DNA of 64,000 nt from contig MJGA01000032.1 in the NCBI GenBank assembly GCA_001910725.1, forward strand, positions 124,001 to 188,000. The letters are read 5' to 3'. Of this stretch, positions 12,251-23,826 are shown one piece after another. The translations under genes and the position numbers were made by a program. Every line of letters begins with the position of its first letter. The first letter of the stretch is position 1. This DNA is from Phanerodontia chrysosporium. Lineage: Eukaryota; Basidiomycota; Agaricomycetes; Polyporales; Phanerochaetaceae. The notes beneath the pieces were generated by a model, which saw only the letters and a program-made list of their open reading frames with translations, was not told the origin of the DNA and did not search any database.

Positions 12251-13696
12251 TTGCCCAGGTAGATGTCATAGTGGCTCATGAACAGTAGAAGATGAGCACG
12301 AGGAGTGTGTTTATTCATATCTCATGATCTAATGGAACTCATTCACTGTCTCAGACACTGCATCTGCCTCGCAGAATGCATCCAGGCTATTGTTGAAAGG
12401 GGTACACATGTCTACAACTGCTGCCGAACAAGGCTTACATGGTAGGTCCAAACTGGTGCTTCATATGTGTGGACTTTATACCCCAGGCATGATGTTGCTG
12501 TTCTAGTATATCTATATTTTAGTACTCAGTGTCTGTGTGCAATATTGGCCGTTCTTCCATTAGCCTGTTCTTGCTTGCCACTTATGCTTGTTGGCATGCT
12601 AAAGCTCCTTCAGCTATCGCAAAGACATACAGAAAAATTACATGTGAGCACAAGCACCACTTTGACGTGCTGCTACATTCACTTGACATCCAAGTTACCA
12701 ACAAAGTTGCACAAGTCTTTGTGCACTATAGGTTCGTGTAGCGCTGTGCAAGATGCAGTGTTGCAGACTGTGCGCAACGTTCTTGCTGAAATGGGAGATG
12801 AGCTGACCTGCTCCATGTGTGTGCTTTATGTATTGTGTATCTGCAAATGTCACTAACTGCAGAAAAAATGTTGTAACATGTTATATGTGCCACTGCAGCT
12901 TACTGCTCATTTCAGCTGATTAGATGGTGCAGTGTCTCACTGCACATGTTTTCAACTTGTGCCCATAGCTACTGTGGTGACTGTGAGTGGAACTGAATAG
13001 TGAAGACTGTGCATTCTCATTTCTGCACAATGTCCTTGCCTTCTCCATGCTGATTGTGCCCACATATGATTAACAGATGCCTAAGCTGACATGTCCATAC
13101 TGCTGCACACCTCTCAACATGCAAGTCCCAATGATCCTGAACTTTGCCATTGAGAGCATGGTGCAGAAACACATTAAGACTCTGGGAGAGAACAGTGTCA
13201 AAGGGTGAGAGGAGGGAGGCAAACTTCGGCTTGAGTGGTGTGCACGACAAGCGTGAGTCTATGTCACTTTCCATAACCCAATTCTATTGTGCCTCATACT
13301 GAACCTGGGCACTTGCAGGCAGTGGAAAGTTGGCGCTACTGCACGAGCTGAAGATATGGAGAGATATATTGAACTGTACAATTTCTGATTTCAACAAAAT
13401 ATCTACTTCTGTAAGTGTATGAGGAGCATATATTGGTGTCTAGTGTATAACAGAGTGGGATGATATCTAGTCCTCAGGATAATTTTATCTATATGAAAGA
13501 TCTACGAAGGCCTTTACTATGCGCAAGAGTCTAACTCGCAAGATGGACATGCTTCGAGGCTATAATGGACTCTTCCTGCCACAGGCACAAGAAATTGCAA
13601 AGCAGGACTTTTGCAGTTGAGAAGCTGGGGCTGCACATCCTAGTATTTGCAGAGGCCATCTTTGACGAGATAGAGGATTGCGATGATGACAGCAAA
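12251..13696. other. no gene recognised
   Basis: Only short unrelated frames are present. I see no conserved motif, terminal repeat or RNA gene between the two solo LTRs. Confidence 0.5.
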
Positions 13697-13987
13697 TGCT
13701 AGTTGTGTCCTTTGTGATGTAACCACTCCTCTGCCCTCAGTGGCACTCAGTGGCCCAGTACAGTGGCCAGGTGCATTGACTAGATGTAGTGGCCCTCATG
13801 GGCCACTGTTTTGTTCTCCTTTCTTTGTCTCTTTTTGCTTTTGTTCCTTTGTCCTTAGTTAAGACTCCAACTTGTAGAATAGTATATAAACCCTGGGGGT
13901 AGTGTCTGAGTCCTTCGGTTGCTCACCCACTACCACCAGTGTGATTGAGGGCACTTCTGTAGTCGAGTTAAGCTCCTACATCGAACA
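13697..13987 (+). mobile_element. solo copia LTR, short form
   Basis: It starts TGCTAGTTGTGTCC (one change from the family start) and ends TACATCGAACA. It contains the family promoter region with TATATAAACC (about 13884). It lacks the 55-bp internal duplication. The flanks (GCAAA and GTGAA) do not form a clean duplication. Confidence 0.85.
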
Positions 13988-14696
13988 GTGAACATAATTG
14001 GTAGTATATATTACTGTTAGGCATGCTCGCCTTGCATTAATCATTGAAAACCCTTGAGGCTCTACCTTGAACTATATTTGCCATATATGGTTTGATGGCA
14101 TCAAAGTACCTGAAGCCAGCCAAGTGCATCTTAGGACTTGTCTCTTGCTTCTGTCGTCCACCTCCTCTGCTCACCATCACAATTCTTCACAACTTTCTCT
14201 GCTATGTCCGAGCATGAATTTGACTACTATCAAGACTCCCATGCTCTAATTTCAGATGACAACACCAATGGTAACATAAGTAATGTTGGACCTCCTCACT
14301 TATCTCAAGTCTGTGTTTTTAGTGTGTGCTGGCAGCATATACGAAGACACAGGACATAGCAAGGGCAAGCACCCTGGAAACTGTTGAGAAGCGCCAAACC
14401 ACATGTGGCATGGCACGTGTCCCAGACAGAATACTCAGACTCTAATCAGCTATGCAGAATGAAAAGGAAATATGGCCCGACAAGTGACAAGCAGGATGGT
14501 AGTGTATTTTCTTCTTGATATCCTTGTATATGCACTGATGTATGCTTTCTAAGGCCGAACTATGCTGCGCACACTCCAATATAGTGGCCAGCAGCTATTC
14601 TCTGCCTATACTGGCCCAGCGTTCTATCAACCTCTATTTCTGGGCTCTGGACATCACTGCACTATACAGGGGATATATATACAGAGACACATATAT

Positions 14697-14770
<74 letters not shown>

Positions 14771-15049
14771 GCCTCAAAGGGATATTCTATGCATGACTTC
14801 TCATATTCTGTTCCAAAAACTGACTGTATGTAAGTTGAAAACTCTAGAGAACAACTCTTTGCTGAACTATGCACATTACATGCATTGGTGTAAGTGTCAG
14901 ATTGCTCTTCCAGCTTTTGAAATGTGCTGAAGATCTATTTTGAACATAGCAAACAAAATGTGACCTCACTGGGCCAGGACCACACCGCACTTTCTGGCCA
15001 TCCCCATCGAGAATGAGATGCATATTCAGAAGTCAAATTCCAGTACAAG
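13988..15049. other. no intact gene; possible N-terminal exon scrap
   Basis: An ATG at 14203 opens MSEHEFDYYQDSHALIS, acidic and start-like, but no continuation can be followed. The rest is AT-rich and includes the TA microsatellite. Confidence 0.35.
14690..14766 (+). repeat. TA dinucleotide microsatellite
   Basis: A run of about 75 bp of almost pure alternating AT. Open frames reading YIYIYI through it are artefacts. Confidence 0.95.
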
Positions 15050-15640
15050 CGTGACTGAGTCGAGTTCTCTGGTAACAAGAACGGCATTTCTGGCAGAGTT
15101 TTCTGTGGCTCGAACGACTCAGCTTTCAATCAAAAGCTCATCAAGAAGAAATACTAGTTTCTGCAGGTTGAGGATGGATGTCTTATGAGCAAGAACCACT
15201 TGCACAAGGTCGGATATGGCGCGTGTGCCCTCTTCGAAGAGTTCGACCAGAGGAACAGAGTGCCTTTGTTCTGAGAGAAGCATGGGGCAGCCGACATATG
15301 CAACGAGTTTGCAAAGTGCATTGAGCACAGCTTTAATGAGCTACAGTATGGCTCCGAAAGCTGAAAGGCACATGAAATCGCAATCGTGCTGTATTCGGGT
15401 TAGAAGGCTAACTGCCTTAGTACTTTCTGGAGCGAGAAGAAGCCCATCCATACCAAGCAAGTCAAGGCGTCAATACATGCAAGTGCCCTTCACATTGACA
15501 ACAACGAGCTTGTGCGCAGTGCAGCCAGTTCCAAATACTGTTCACATAGGTCTCATGTCGAGCTTGCACTGGGCAAGCGAACAGCACCACACAATTCCAA
15601 CATAAAAAAGCAGCTGAAAAAGCCAAGAAAAAGGTGCACC
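15050..15640 (+). pseudogene. decayed unknown protein
   Basis: One plus-strand frame reads as sensible protein across several in-frame stops: FCGSNDSAFNQKLIKKKY, DGCLMSKNHLHKVGYGA, then EKHGAADICNEFAKCIEHSF, STFWSEKKPIHTKQVKASIH and ALHIDNNELVRSA, with a lysine-rich end. The overlapping 129-aa frame has no such character. I do not recognise the family. Stops near 15160, 15270 and 15360 mark it as dead. Confidence 0.4.
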
Positions 15641-16029
15641 ATTTGATACCTCTGTGTATAGAGCTAATATATATATGCAGTACTGTTGACAAGGGAAAGT
15701 AGTGCACAAAGGCACATGGGCTCATAGCTGTGAGTATACAGGACAAAGATGCCCCAGCTGCTTATCAAAAGACAGCAACACATATCTTGACCACGAGAAC
15801 TATGGTATCAGCTGTCTCTTCATCTCAGCCTCCCAACTCTAAGTCGATCACTGCTCACACTGCTCCCTTTGGTGTGCACAAATAGGATGCCTCAGCATCA
15901 GAATATAGCTCCGGTCCCAGCCATGACAAGCACGGCAGTGCGCGCTGCGGTACCTGCACCATTTTCATTTCGGTCTCACTTACCTGTCACCAATGGCACC
16001 CCTACGCCAGTTCCGCTGAGCGATGCTCC
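15641..16029. other. no gene recognised; insertion target of the Harbinger element
   Basis: A proline-rich plus frame (about 15893-16028) runs into the Harbinger left repeat and may be an interrupted exon, but nothing confirms it. Confidence 0.35.
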
Positions 16030-16032
16030 TGA

Positions 16033-16091
16033 GGCTCTGATCGGCAACCGCTCAGTTCAACGAACGGCGCCGTTCATGGGGGGTACAGTTT
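16033..16091 (+). repeat. Harbinger left terminal inverted repeat
   Basis: It begins GGCTCTGATCGG and ends GGTACAGTTT. It pairs with 19042-19100 in reverse complement with five mismatches. Confidence 0.93.
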
Positions 16092-16283
16092 GTCTGAACG
16101 CTGTGACGGGGTGTAACAGGCGCTTTTCTCAAAGTGGATGCGCGTACACGCGGGCTGCGTGTCTGCGGTGAGGCATGCTGCTCAGCCTCAGCATGCATTG
16201 TAGCTCGCTGCCTTGATCTTGTACACATCCTTAGACCCACTGTCATTACCCTTACACCTAATAAAGCTCATTCCTTTTATTCA

Positions 16284-17420
16284 ATGCTCAAATCAGCGTC
16301 ATCTGCACTCAAGAAAGCTCGGAAACCACCTATCACCTGGACTCCTGGTGGAGACAAGATCATGCTGAGGGTCCTTCAGACCGAGATGGACCTTGGGAGA
16401 AAATCAGACAATAGCTGGAAGTTCTGCAACTGGACCCTGGCTGCTGAGGTTGTTTCTAAAGAGATGGGGAAAATGCAAAGACCACTGGTCATTTGTGAGT
16501 ATAATAATATATTATTTGATAAACCGAGTTTTAACATACAAGTCAGCTTTATGGACATTTCAAGATTATTCTACAGTTCCTGGGAAATGAATTTGGGTCT
16601 GATTTCTCTTGGGATCATGAGAGGTACCGGGTTATTGCAGATGAGGAGACTTGGGGATGTACCTGGAAGGTATGTCCTATTTTCGCTTTCCTGACATATA
16701 AATTGCTAATATATATATCTTACACACAAAATAAGAAGAAGCTTGGGTGGTGCCAGAACCAGAGCTTTCTGCTCTATGACATGATCTACAATCTTGCTGG
16801 TGATCAAATTGCGACAGGCGAATTTGCTGTTTCAACTGGGAGTCGCACCGATACTCAAGTTAGTCAGAAATTTCAAAAGAAGAAGGCACAGCAAGATGAC
16901 TTGGAGATGGAAGAGCGAGAGCAGGAGAATGAGGAGGAGGAGCATAATGAGGAGGAGGATGAAAGTTATGGCAATCTCTCACAGGTGCGCTTTTTTGCAA
17001 TATATTTTATTTATTTACTCATTGCTAGTGTCAGAGCACGTCTCTTAGCACTTCAGACAGGGTGCAGAGCTCTAACCAGACACCTCAGCAGAGCTGAACT
17101 GGCAGAAGCGCAGCAGCACTCCAACAAGTAGTCAATTAAGTCGTGGGCGCGGAAAGCGTGAATCGCCCATGACAGCACTTGCTACTGCGGTGAACAATGT
17201 TGCTGTTGCGCTTCTCCCTTCATCTGCACCATCTGCATCCAATTTAAGCCCTGCTATACAGGTTGACATTCGTCAGCTCGCGTTCGAAACCATTCTTCGA
17301 GATGAACAACTTGACATGGCCGAGCTTGCTCTTGTCCCCTGTATTTGGCGTGAGAACGTCAGGCTTGCAGATGAATATCTTGGTTTTCCACCTGCATTTC
17401 ATGCTGCACGTTCTATCTGA
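16284..17420 (+). CDS. Myb/SANT-like partner protein of the Harbinger transposon
   Basis: Translation starts at 16284 with MLKSASSALKKARK. WTPGGDKIMLRVLQTE and NWTLAAEVVSKEMGK form the first helices of a Myb/SANT-like domain. Exon 2 (from about 16549) gives HFKIILQFLGNEFGSDFSWD and TWGCTWK. Exon 3 (from about 16735) gives CQNQSFLLYDMIYNLAGD and a long glutamate-rich stretch. A last exon ends HAARSI at 17420. Introns are at about 16500-16548 and 16674-16734, with a third near 16985-17090 whose acceptor is uncertain. In Harbinger elements such proteins bind the terminal repeats and carry the transposase into the nucleus. It converges on the transposase, ending 64 bp from it. Confidence 0.75.
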
Positions 17421-17484
17421 CTGCGAAACGAGTTGGAAAGGCTTAAAAAATCGGATTAGGCATTATTTTCAGCTTATACACTCA

Positions 17485-18891
17485 TTACATTTTTAATTCT
17501 ACACCAACTGTAACCATTCGTTTGATATAAAATATAGCTTGAATAATCAATTTCATCGTGACATTATTTTGCTCTGCAAGCCAAGCTTGATAGCTATTCC
17601 ACATTGCTTGTGCAATTTCATCTCTTCGCTCCTCTGCTTCATCTCTCTCTCTTGCAGTTGTTCCCATGGCAAGTTCTGCAGGCTCATAACCCTCAGAGTC
17701 ACCTCCACTACTCTGTTCACCCTCTACATCAGAAGCATCCATATCATCAAGATCCACGGAAGAGAATATTTCTGTGTCAGGGTCGTACCTGCGAATAAAA
17801 TTGAAAATTGCACCGAATGCTGGAAAAAACCGTGCCTGTGTAGGCAGAGAGTATTCTGCACCCTGCGACATGATCTTGAACTTGCGCTTGGCTGCTCCAA
17901 AGGTGCGCTCAATAACAGATCGAAGCTGCGAATGGCGTAAATTAAACAGCTCTTGTGCATTTTGTGGCCTATATATTATTAAAAAATCATGAAATATATG
18001 AATGGCAACACACCTGATGTTTGCAACACCCCATTCCCGCAGATGATACCGTACTTCACGATACGGGACCATAAGCGCACTGCAAGATGGAAAGCCAGCA
18101 TCTGCAAGATAATAATAGCTGTTGGGCACAGAAAAATCGGACTTGCGTGCTTGCTCATACATTCGGCTATCTGTGGCACTTCTCTCCCAACCTGACATGA
18201 TGTAGCAAAACCACATATCCCATGTGCAGGCTGCCACAACATTCATGGTGAGGTTGCCATGGCGGTCACGAAATCGCTTTGCAATGTCGGTTGGTGGATA
18301 GGCAGTAACATGGGTGCCGTCAATAGCTCCAAGAGCAAACATGAAAAATGGATAGAATCTTGGATTATCAGCAAAGGCGGGTGCTGGGAGCCGGGAAGGT
18401 TTCGGAAGCTTGATTTGCCACCCAAAAAATTTGGATGACATAACAGCATTCAAGACGTCATGAATGCAGCTAAAAATTATGTTAGAATCGCTCCTGAAGA
18501 AATAAAGATACACATACTAGGAGACTGTGTCACCACTATGCTGAAACTGCTCTCCAATATCTCGCTGGGTTGCACAGCGTCGCCCAAAGTATAGCAACAT
18601 AGCAACCTTCTCTTCAAGACTCACAAACCGTGAGTCTCTAAGACCACACCTCCCAGCAAGCTCAGCACGAAGTGCTATGAACACCTCAGCACTGAGCTCT
18701 AGGGCATCATGGATGCGATTAGGGTGACCTCGAAGAAGCTCACGCACCCACATCTCTTCTGTGCGAACAGAGTCATGGTATGGAATGGGATTGTAGCGAT
18801 TTTGGCTGTCTGCCATTGCTGCTACACCTGCAGCAAGAACCAATAGGCCCACAAGCCTATGGATATGAGTTTGGGAGAGGTTTGAGCCCAT
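17485..18891 (-). CDS. HARBI1-like DDE transposase
   Basis: Three exons (18891-18518, 18469-18014, 17968-17485) joined by 48- and 45-nt introns give 437 residues with no stop or frame break. The first intron has a perfect TTCTAAC branch site. Start is the ATG at 18891 (MGSNLSQTH). A helix-turn-helix-like N-terminus (MLLYFGRRCATQRDIGEQF) is followed by the DDE_4 nuclease fold. The three acidic residues are visible in GAIDGTH, LADAGFP and VIERTFG. The C-terminus is acidic and specific to this copy. The enzyme should cut and paste its own element together with the Myb-like partner. All key residues are present, so activity is possible. Confidence 0.88.
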
Positions 18892-19041
18892 AGATGCACA
18901 GGGGAGCACGGTAGACGTATGGAAGATCACAGTGAGCAAAGAATATGGCAGCGGTTGCACGCAAGATAAGAGCTGATGGGTACAATCTTATCTATTATCA
19001 GCCAACTACTCTATTTAGTGTCACGCTGCCAAAGCGCCCAT

Positions 19042-19100
19042 AAACTGTACCCCCCATGAACGGCACCGTTTGTTGAAGTAAGCGATTGCCGATCAGAGCC
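19042..19100 (-). repeat. Harbinger right terminal inverted repeat
   Basis: Reverse complement of the left repeat with five mismatches, followed by the TGA duplication at 19101-19103. Confidence 0.93.
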
Positions 19101-19103
19101 TGA

Positions 19104-19481
19104 GGCTGCCAACGCGCTTCTTGTACGTGGACATCACAGGTGAGATGTGATCTGGCGGAACGTATGTATTGCAAGGCAAGGAGAAATACGCAGGGACCAC
19201 AACTTTGAGGCACACTTTGTGCACAGCATGGCTTGCCCGCACCTTGCCCTTGCCAGCATTGCCTGCTGCACGCTCTACATATCATGTAGTAGTCACAGTC
19301 ACAATAGGGTTTATATACTGGAGTGCTGACTGCGTAAACAGACAGCTCAATTCTCAACTTCCCTTATCCTGCGTTAACTTAACCACCAACCACAGTCTTT
19401 ACCCCACTAGAAATATATATTATCAACTGACCCCATACCCTCATTCCCCTATACTTTCGACAATGCCCACACACACGTTCT
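19104..19481 (+). promoter_or_regulatory. possible promoter of the truncated gene at 19482
   Basis: TTTATATACT near 19310 resembles a TATA box and is followed by a CA- and CT-rich leader up to the ATG at 19482. No other feature is visible. Confidence 0.3.
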
Positions 19482-19940
19482 ATGAACAGGCGAGACAAGC
19501 AGTCTCCGAGGGAGGCCGACGATTCGAGCTCGGATGAGACGGAGTGGGCGGGCATTGGGAATATTAATGGTCACTGTAAGTCCAATTGTTCGTTTGACTT
19601 TTGTTACCTTACTGAGAGTTTCATGCCAGCCAAGTATGGTAAGTGGTACCTTTGGTCCGCCCAGTTTTTGCAGGCTTACTCGCCTACAAAGCCGCCGCAA
19701 AGGGCAGGGTTCCGAGCTCTACAACGAACAATGAAAGCGAAGAGTCATTCCCGCCCACCAAGAAAGGCACGTGTAACCCTCTTATTACATATGCGACATG
19801 TAGTAAATTACTCATGCGTACAGTTAAACTGCGCCATCCTCGTACCGATAACCTCTGCTCTGAGGCCCATGGGCCATCTTGCGACCCTCCGAAGCCTACA
19901 AAATCTTGCACCAAGGATGCACCTGGACCAGCCTCAACCA
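19482..19940 (+). pseudogene. 5' part of an unknown gene, truncated by an LTR
   Basis: Exon 1 starts at 19482 with MNRRDKQSPREADDSSSDET and ends at a GTAAGT donor near 19575. Further exon-like pieces include LAYAAAKGRVPSS-like sequence (about 19675-19765) and CSEAHGPSCDPPKPTKSC (about 19855-19915). The reading runs straight into the copia LTR at 19941, and no continuation is seen beyond 25197. The visible part is disordered and charged, so no function can be given. Confidence 0.35.
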
Positions 19941-20247
19941 TGTTCAATGTTCCTAAGGAGCTAAACTCGACTACAGGAGTGCCCTGAATCACACTGGTGG
20001 TAGTGGGTGAGCAACTGAAGGGCTCAGGCACTACCCCAGGGTTTAAATACTATCCTACAAGTCGGAGTCTTAACTAAGGACAAAGGAACGAAAGCGAAAA
20101 GAGACAAAGGAAGAAGTACAAAGCAAGTCCTTTGTCAGTGGCCCATGAGGGCCACTGCACATGGTCAATGCACCTGGCCACTGCACTGGGCCACTGAGTG
20201 CCACTGAGGGCAGAGAAGTGGTTGCATCACAAAGGACACAACTAACA
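19941..20247 (-). mobile_element. copia LTR, inverted relative to the adjacent pol
   Basis: Read on the minus strand it starts TGTTAGTTGTGTCC, contains the TATTTAAACC promoter region and ends ACATTGAACA. It is the short form without the 55-bp duplication but otherwise closely matches 23827-24184. Its outer end abuts GGAGA (20248-20252). That pentamer occurs as TCTCC at 24185-24189 next to the outer end of the plus-strand LTR. Confidence 0.92.
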
Positions 20248-23200
20248 GGAGAATGATCTTTGTCATGTTTAATGACTACGATTGAAGGCACCATGCGGAA
20301 GGTCAAGAACCTCAGGCCAGACAGCTTCAATCTGTTAGAGGCGGACAAGGAACTCACCTGCATGTGTAAGATCCGAGCTCTTCCTGACTCCTACGCCAAT
20401 TTCGCCTCGTCCCTCCAGCTCCTTGACAAGTTCGACAAGGAATCGCTCCAGTCCGCCTTTGTCAACGAGACTCTGAAGGCGTAGGAACGGTGGTGTTTGC
20501 TCCAGTAGTCCAGGGGAAGGCAGTGCGCACTGTGCAGTTCAGTAGAGTGTTGCATGTACCAGAGCTTGGCTCGAATCTCTTCTCAGTCCTGTATCTCACG
20601 TCTCAGCGCGGTTTCAATGTCCATATCTATTCCAAGCACCTCGACTTTGAGCACAGCGGCCAGACCCTATTCACTGCGTCCATTAGGCCCACTTGCACTG
20701 CCTACCTCGATGGGACGGTCATTCCAGCCTCAGAGTCTGCCCAGGCCGCCTCCATCTCGACGCTCCCCATGGATGAGACCCTCTGGCATCGTCGCTTCGC
20801 GCATGCGCACATTCAGAGCATCCGGAGCTTGCTGAAGGACGGCATAGTCACTGGCATGAAGCTCGACTCCAAGGCAGAAGCGGACCCCATCTGTGAGCCC
20901 TGCCTCTCTGGCAAGCTCAACGCTGCGCCCTTTCCCTCATTGTCCAGCAGAGCCTCCCAGCCACTCCAGCTCATCCACTCTGATGTCCATGGCCCTCTAC
21001 CTGTCCGCACCAACTCGGGCTACCGCTACTGGATCACCGTCCTCGACGACTCCACGCGTCTGCGAGCGGTCATGCTGCTCAAGACAAAGGGAGAGGCCAC
21101 TCCTGCGTTCAAGCAGTTCAAGGCCCATGCGGAGAACTAGATGTAGCAGCGCATCAGTGCATTCAGGTATGGCAAGGATGGCGAGTACATGAGCAAGGAG
21201 CTCGAGGACTTCTGCAATGAACATGGCATTAAGTGACAGCACACTGTGCGCGACAGACCACAGCAGAACGGTGTGGCAGAGCAGTTTAACCGTGTTCTCT
21301 CTGAGGACATCACCACCATGCTAGCTGAAGCTGGACTGCACTCCTCGTTCTGGGCCCCAGGTGAGACTCTGTCTGCCTTGTTCTCAACTGGTGTCCCACC
21401 TCTGCGCTGCCTGGCATCACTCCCTATGAGGCCTTCTATGTCCGCAAGCCGGATGTCTCCTTTCTGCGCGTTTGGGGCTGCCTCGCCTATGTGCATGTGC
21501 AGAAGGACAAGCGAGGTGCACTGAGTTCACACTCAGAGAAGTCCATCTTCATTGGCTATTCTGCTAGCTACAAGGGCTGGAAGTTCTACAACCTGACCAC
21601 CAAGCAGGTCACCATTTCAGAGTGCACCATATTTGATGAGCAGTACTTTCCTGGCCTGAAGAACTGGTCAGATATCCCTCCCTTCTGCATCCACCCTCCC
21701 GACAATGCTGCCACACCATTTGAGCTGGAATACTATGAGTTGAATACTGGTCAGGATGCACCACAATCTCGAGTAGGGGGAAGGGGTCTTGTAGTGTGCA
21801 ACCTGAGTTTACTGCACCTTTGCCACCACCAGAGCCACAGACACCATTGCCAGCTCCATTGCCCCAAGCTCCTTCTCCAGAACTTCCAGCTGCATCAGCT
21901 GCTTTGCACAGTAGGCAGCTCCAATGTGCAGAGTGATTGACACAGCGCCAGGTATTTTTTCCACCACACTGAGGTCACTCACTGTCATCAGCTTCTTCTG
22001 AGCCTCAACCTTCCCTGGCAGAGTCTCACCCCAGGTGTACCATCAAACCTTCTGGTGAATGGTGGAAGGTCAAGCCAACTTCGTCTGGCCAACCTGCCCA
22101 GCCTGCTCAGCCAGAGCCCATTGCTGAAGAACCTCGTCAAGAGGAGGATGTCCCATTATCGGATGCCTCCACAGACAAGCTTTGCCTTAAGGCTGAGGCT
22201 GCAGGGGACACTTGGCCAGATAGCTGAAGTGCTGCGATGAAGCAACCTGATGCAGAGGAATGGAAGAAGGTAGCCCACGCTGAAATTGAGGCCCTACTTA
22301 CCAATGAGACTTGGGAGCAGTGTGCTCTTCCTCCAGGTAAGGGGGCCATCACTAATTGCTAGGTCTTTGTGCAGAAATTCCTTCCTGACGGCGAGCTGAA
22401 ACACTCCAAGGCCCATCTTGTAGTCAAAGGCTATGCTCAGTGACCTGACTTTGAGTATGTGGAGACTTTTGCCCCTACAGCACACATGGCCTCCATCTGG
22501 ATTGTCCTTGCGCTGTCTGCACTCGACGACCTGGACTTGCGCTCCATCGATATCTCCAATGCCTACACCAATGGCGTACTCGAAGAGGAGGTCTACATGC
22601 AGCAACCAGAGGGGTTCCACTTTGGCCAACCTGGCGACGTCCTGTGGCTCAGGAAAGCACTGTACGGTCTCAAGCAAGCTGGGCGCGTCTGGAACAAGAC
22701 TCTGCATGCCACACTGCGCGATCTAGGCTTTATCCGGCTCAAATCTGACGCCTCGCTCTATCTCTACCGAAGGGACACCACCAGGATCATCATGCCTGTC
22801 TTTATCGACGATATCACCATTGCCTCCACCAGTGCTGCTGAGACCGACCGCATAGTGCAAAAGCTCTCTGGCTACTACAAGCTTCGTGACCTGGGTCCCA
22901 CATCCTTCCTGCTAGGCATTCAGATCACTCGAGACCGCCCCAACCGCCGCATCTCCATTTCGCAGCGTCAGTACATCCTCGACATGATGGAGAAGTATGG
23001 CTTTTCCTCCTGCTCCTCTGTGCAGACACCCATGGATCCTGGCAAGCGGCTGTCTACTGCAGACAGCCCCTCGACTCGAGAAGAGCGCGCTGCCGTCCAG
23101 AATCTCCCCTACATCAGCGCGGTCGGCTCCCTCATGTACCTCGCCACCTGCACTCGTCCTGACATTGCCTATGCGGTCTCTGTGCTAGCTCGCTTCAATG

Positions 23201-23826
23201 CGAACCCTGGCCAGGCCCATTGGCAGGCAGTCAAGCACCTCTTCCGGTATCTCAAGGGTTCTCTCGACCTGCAGCTCACCTATGGGCCTGCTGCGACGAA
23301 AGAGCTCTTTGTGACCTACTCGGATGCTGACTATGCCGGGGACTCTGACACACTGCGCTCAACCGGTGCTTATGTGGTCATGATGGGCACTGGTGCTGTG
23401 GACTGGAGCAGCAAGCTGCAGACTGTGGTGGCCCAATCCACTACAGAGGCGGAGTACATGGCTGCCAACCAGGCTGGCCGGGACATTGCCTGGATGCGGA
23501 ACCTGCTCACAGAGTTTGGCTACAACCTCTCTCATTCGCCATCGACGCTCTACATGGATAACAACTCTGCTATTGCAGTGGCCAAGAATCCTGAGCACTT
23601 TGGGCGATTGAAGCACATGCAGCTGCGCCTCTACTGGCTGCGCGATGTGATAGAGGATGGCCAGATCTCTCCGGGGTATCTCCAGACTGAGCTGATGGTT
23701 GCAGACATCCTGACCAAGGCTCTATCTGTAGCCAAGGTTGCTGCACTTTGTTGGCTCATGGGCTTGCAGTAGATGTGCTCGATGCGGGAGGAGCCCTGTG
23801 CAGAGACGTGCTGCATCAGGGGGCAG
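20248..23826 (+). pseudogene. copia gag C-terminus and pol, broken
   Basis: The order is gag C-terminus (20260-20484, LRPDSFNLLEADKEL), GAG-pre-integrase with H-x4-H and CxxC (about 20775-20925), integrase core (HSDVHGPLP, TVLDDST, then NGVAEQFNR after stops), and reverse transcriptase plus RNase H in one open frame to 23772. The RT motif is FIDDITIA and RNase H shows TYSDADYAGD. A purine tract (AGGGGGCAG) precedes the LTR at 23827. Stops at 21138 and 21234 and in the RT start (about 22362, 22441) inactivate it. The zinc knuckle and protease are missing: gag jumps to GTVVFAPVVQGK at about 20484. Confidence 0.93.

Larger units (their letters stand above)
16033..19100. mobile_element. complete PIF/Harbinger DNA transposon
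   Basis: The element has 59-bp terminal inverted repeats (16033-16091 and 19042-19100; 54 of 59 positions agree) starting GGCTCTGATCGGCAA. It is flanked by TGA on each side (16030-16032 and 19101-19103), the 3-bp duplication expected of this superfamily. Inside are the two expected genes in convergent orientation: a Myb/SANT-like DNA-binding protein on the plus strand and a HARBI1-like DDE nuclease on the minus strand. Both look largely intact, so insertion is probably fairly recent. Confidence 0.92.

Noticed and set aside
14542..14930. Two open frames of 84 and 122 codons
   Set aside because: Both run through the TA microsatellite as YIYIYI and have no other support.
15216..15605. 129-aa plus-strand open frame
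   Set aside because: Another frame of the same strand reads as a more protein-like (though stopped) sequence over the same stretch.
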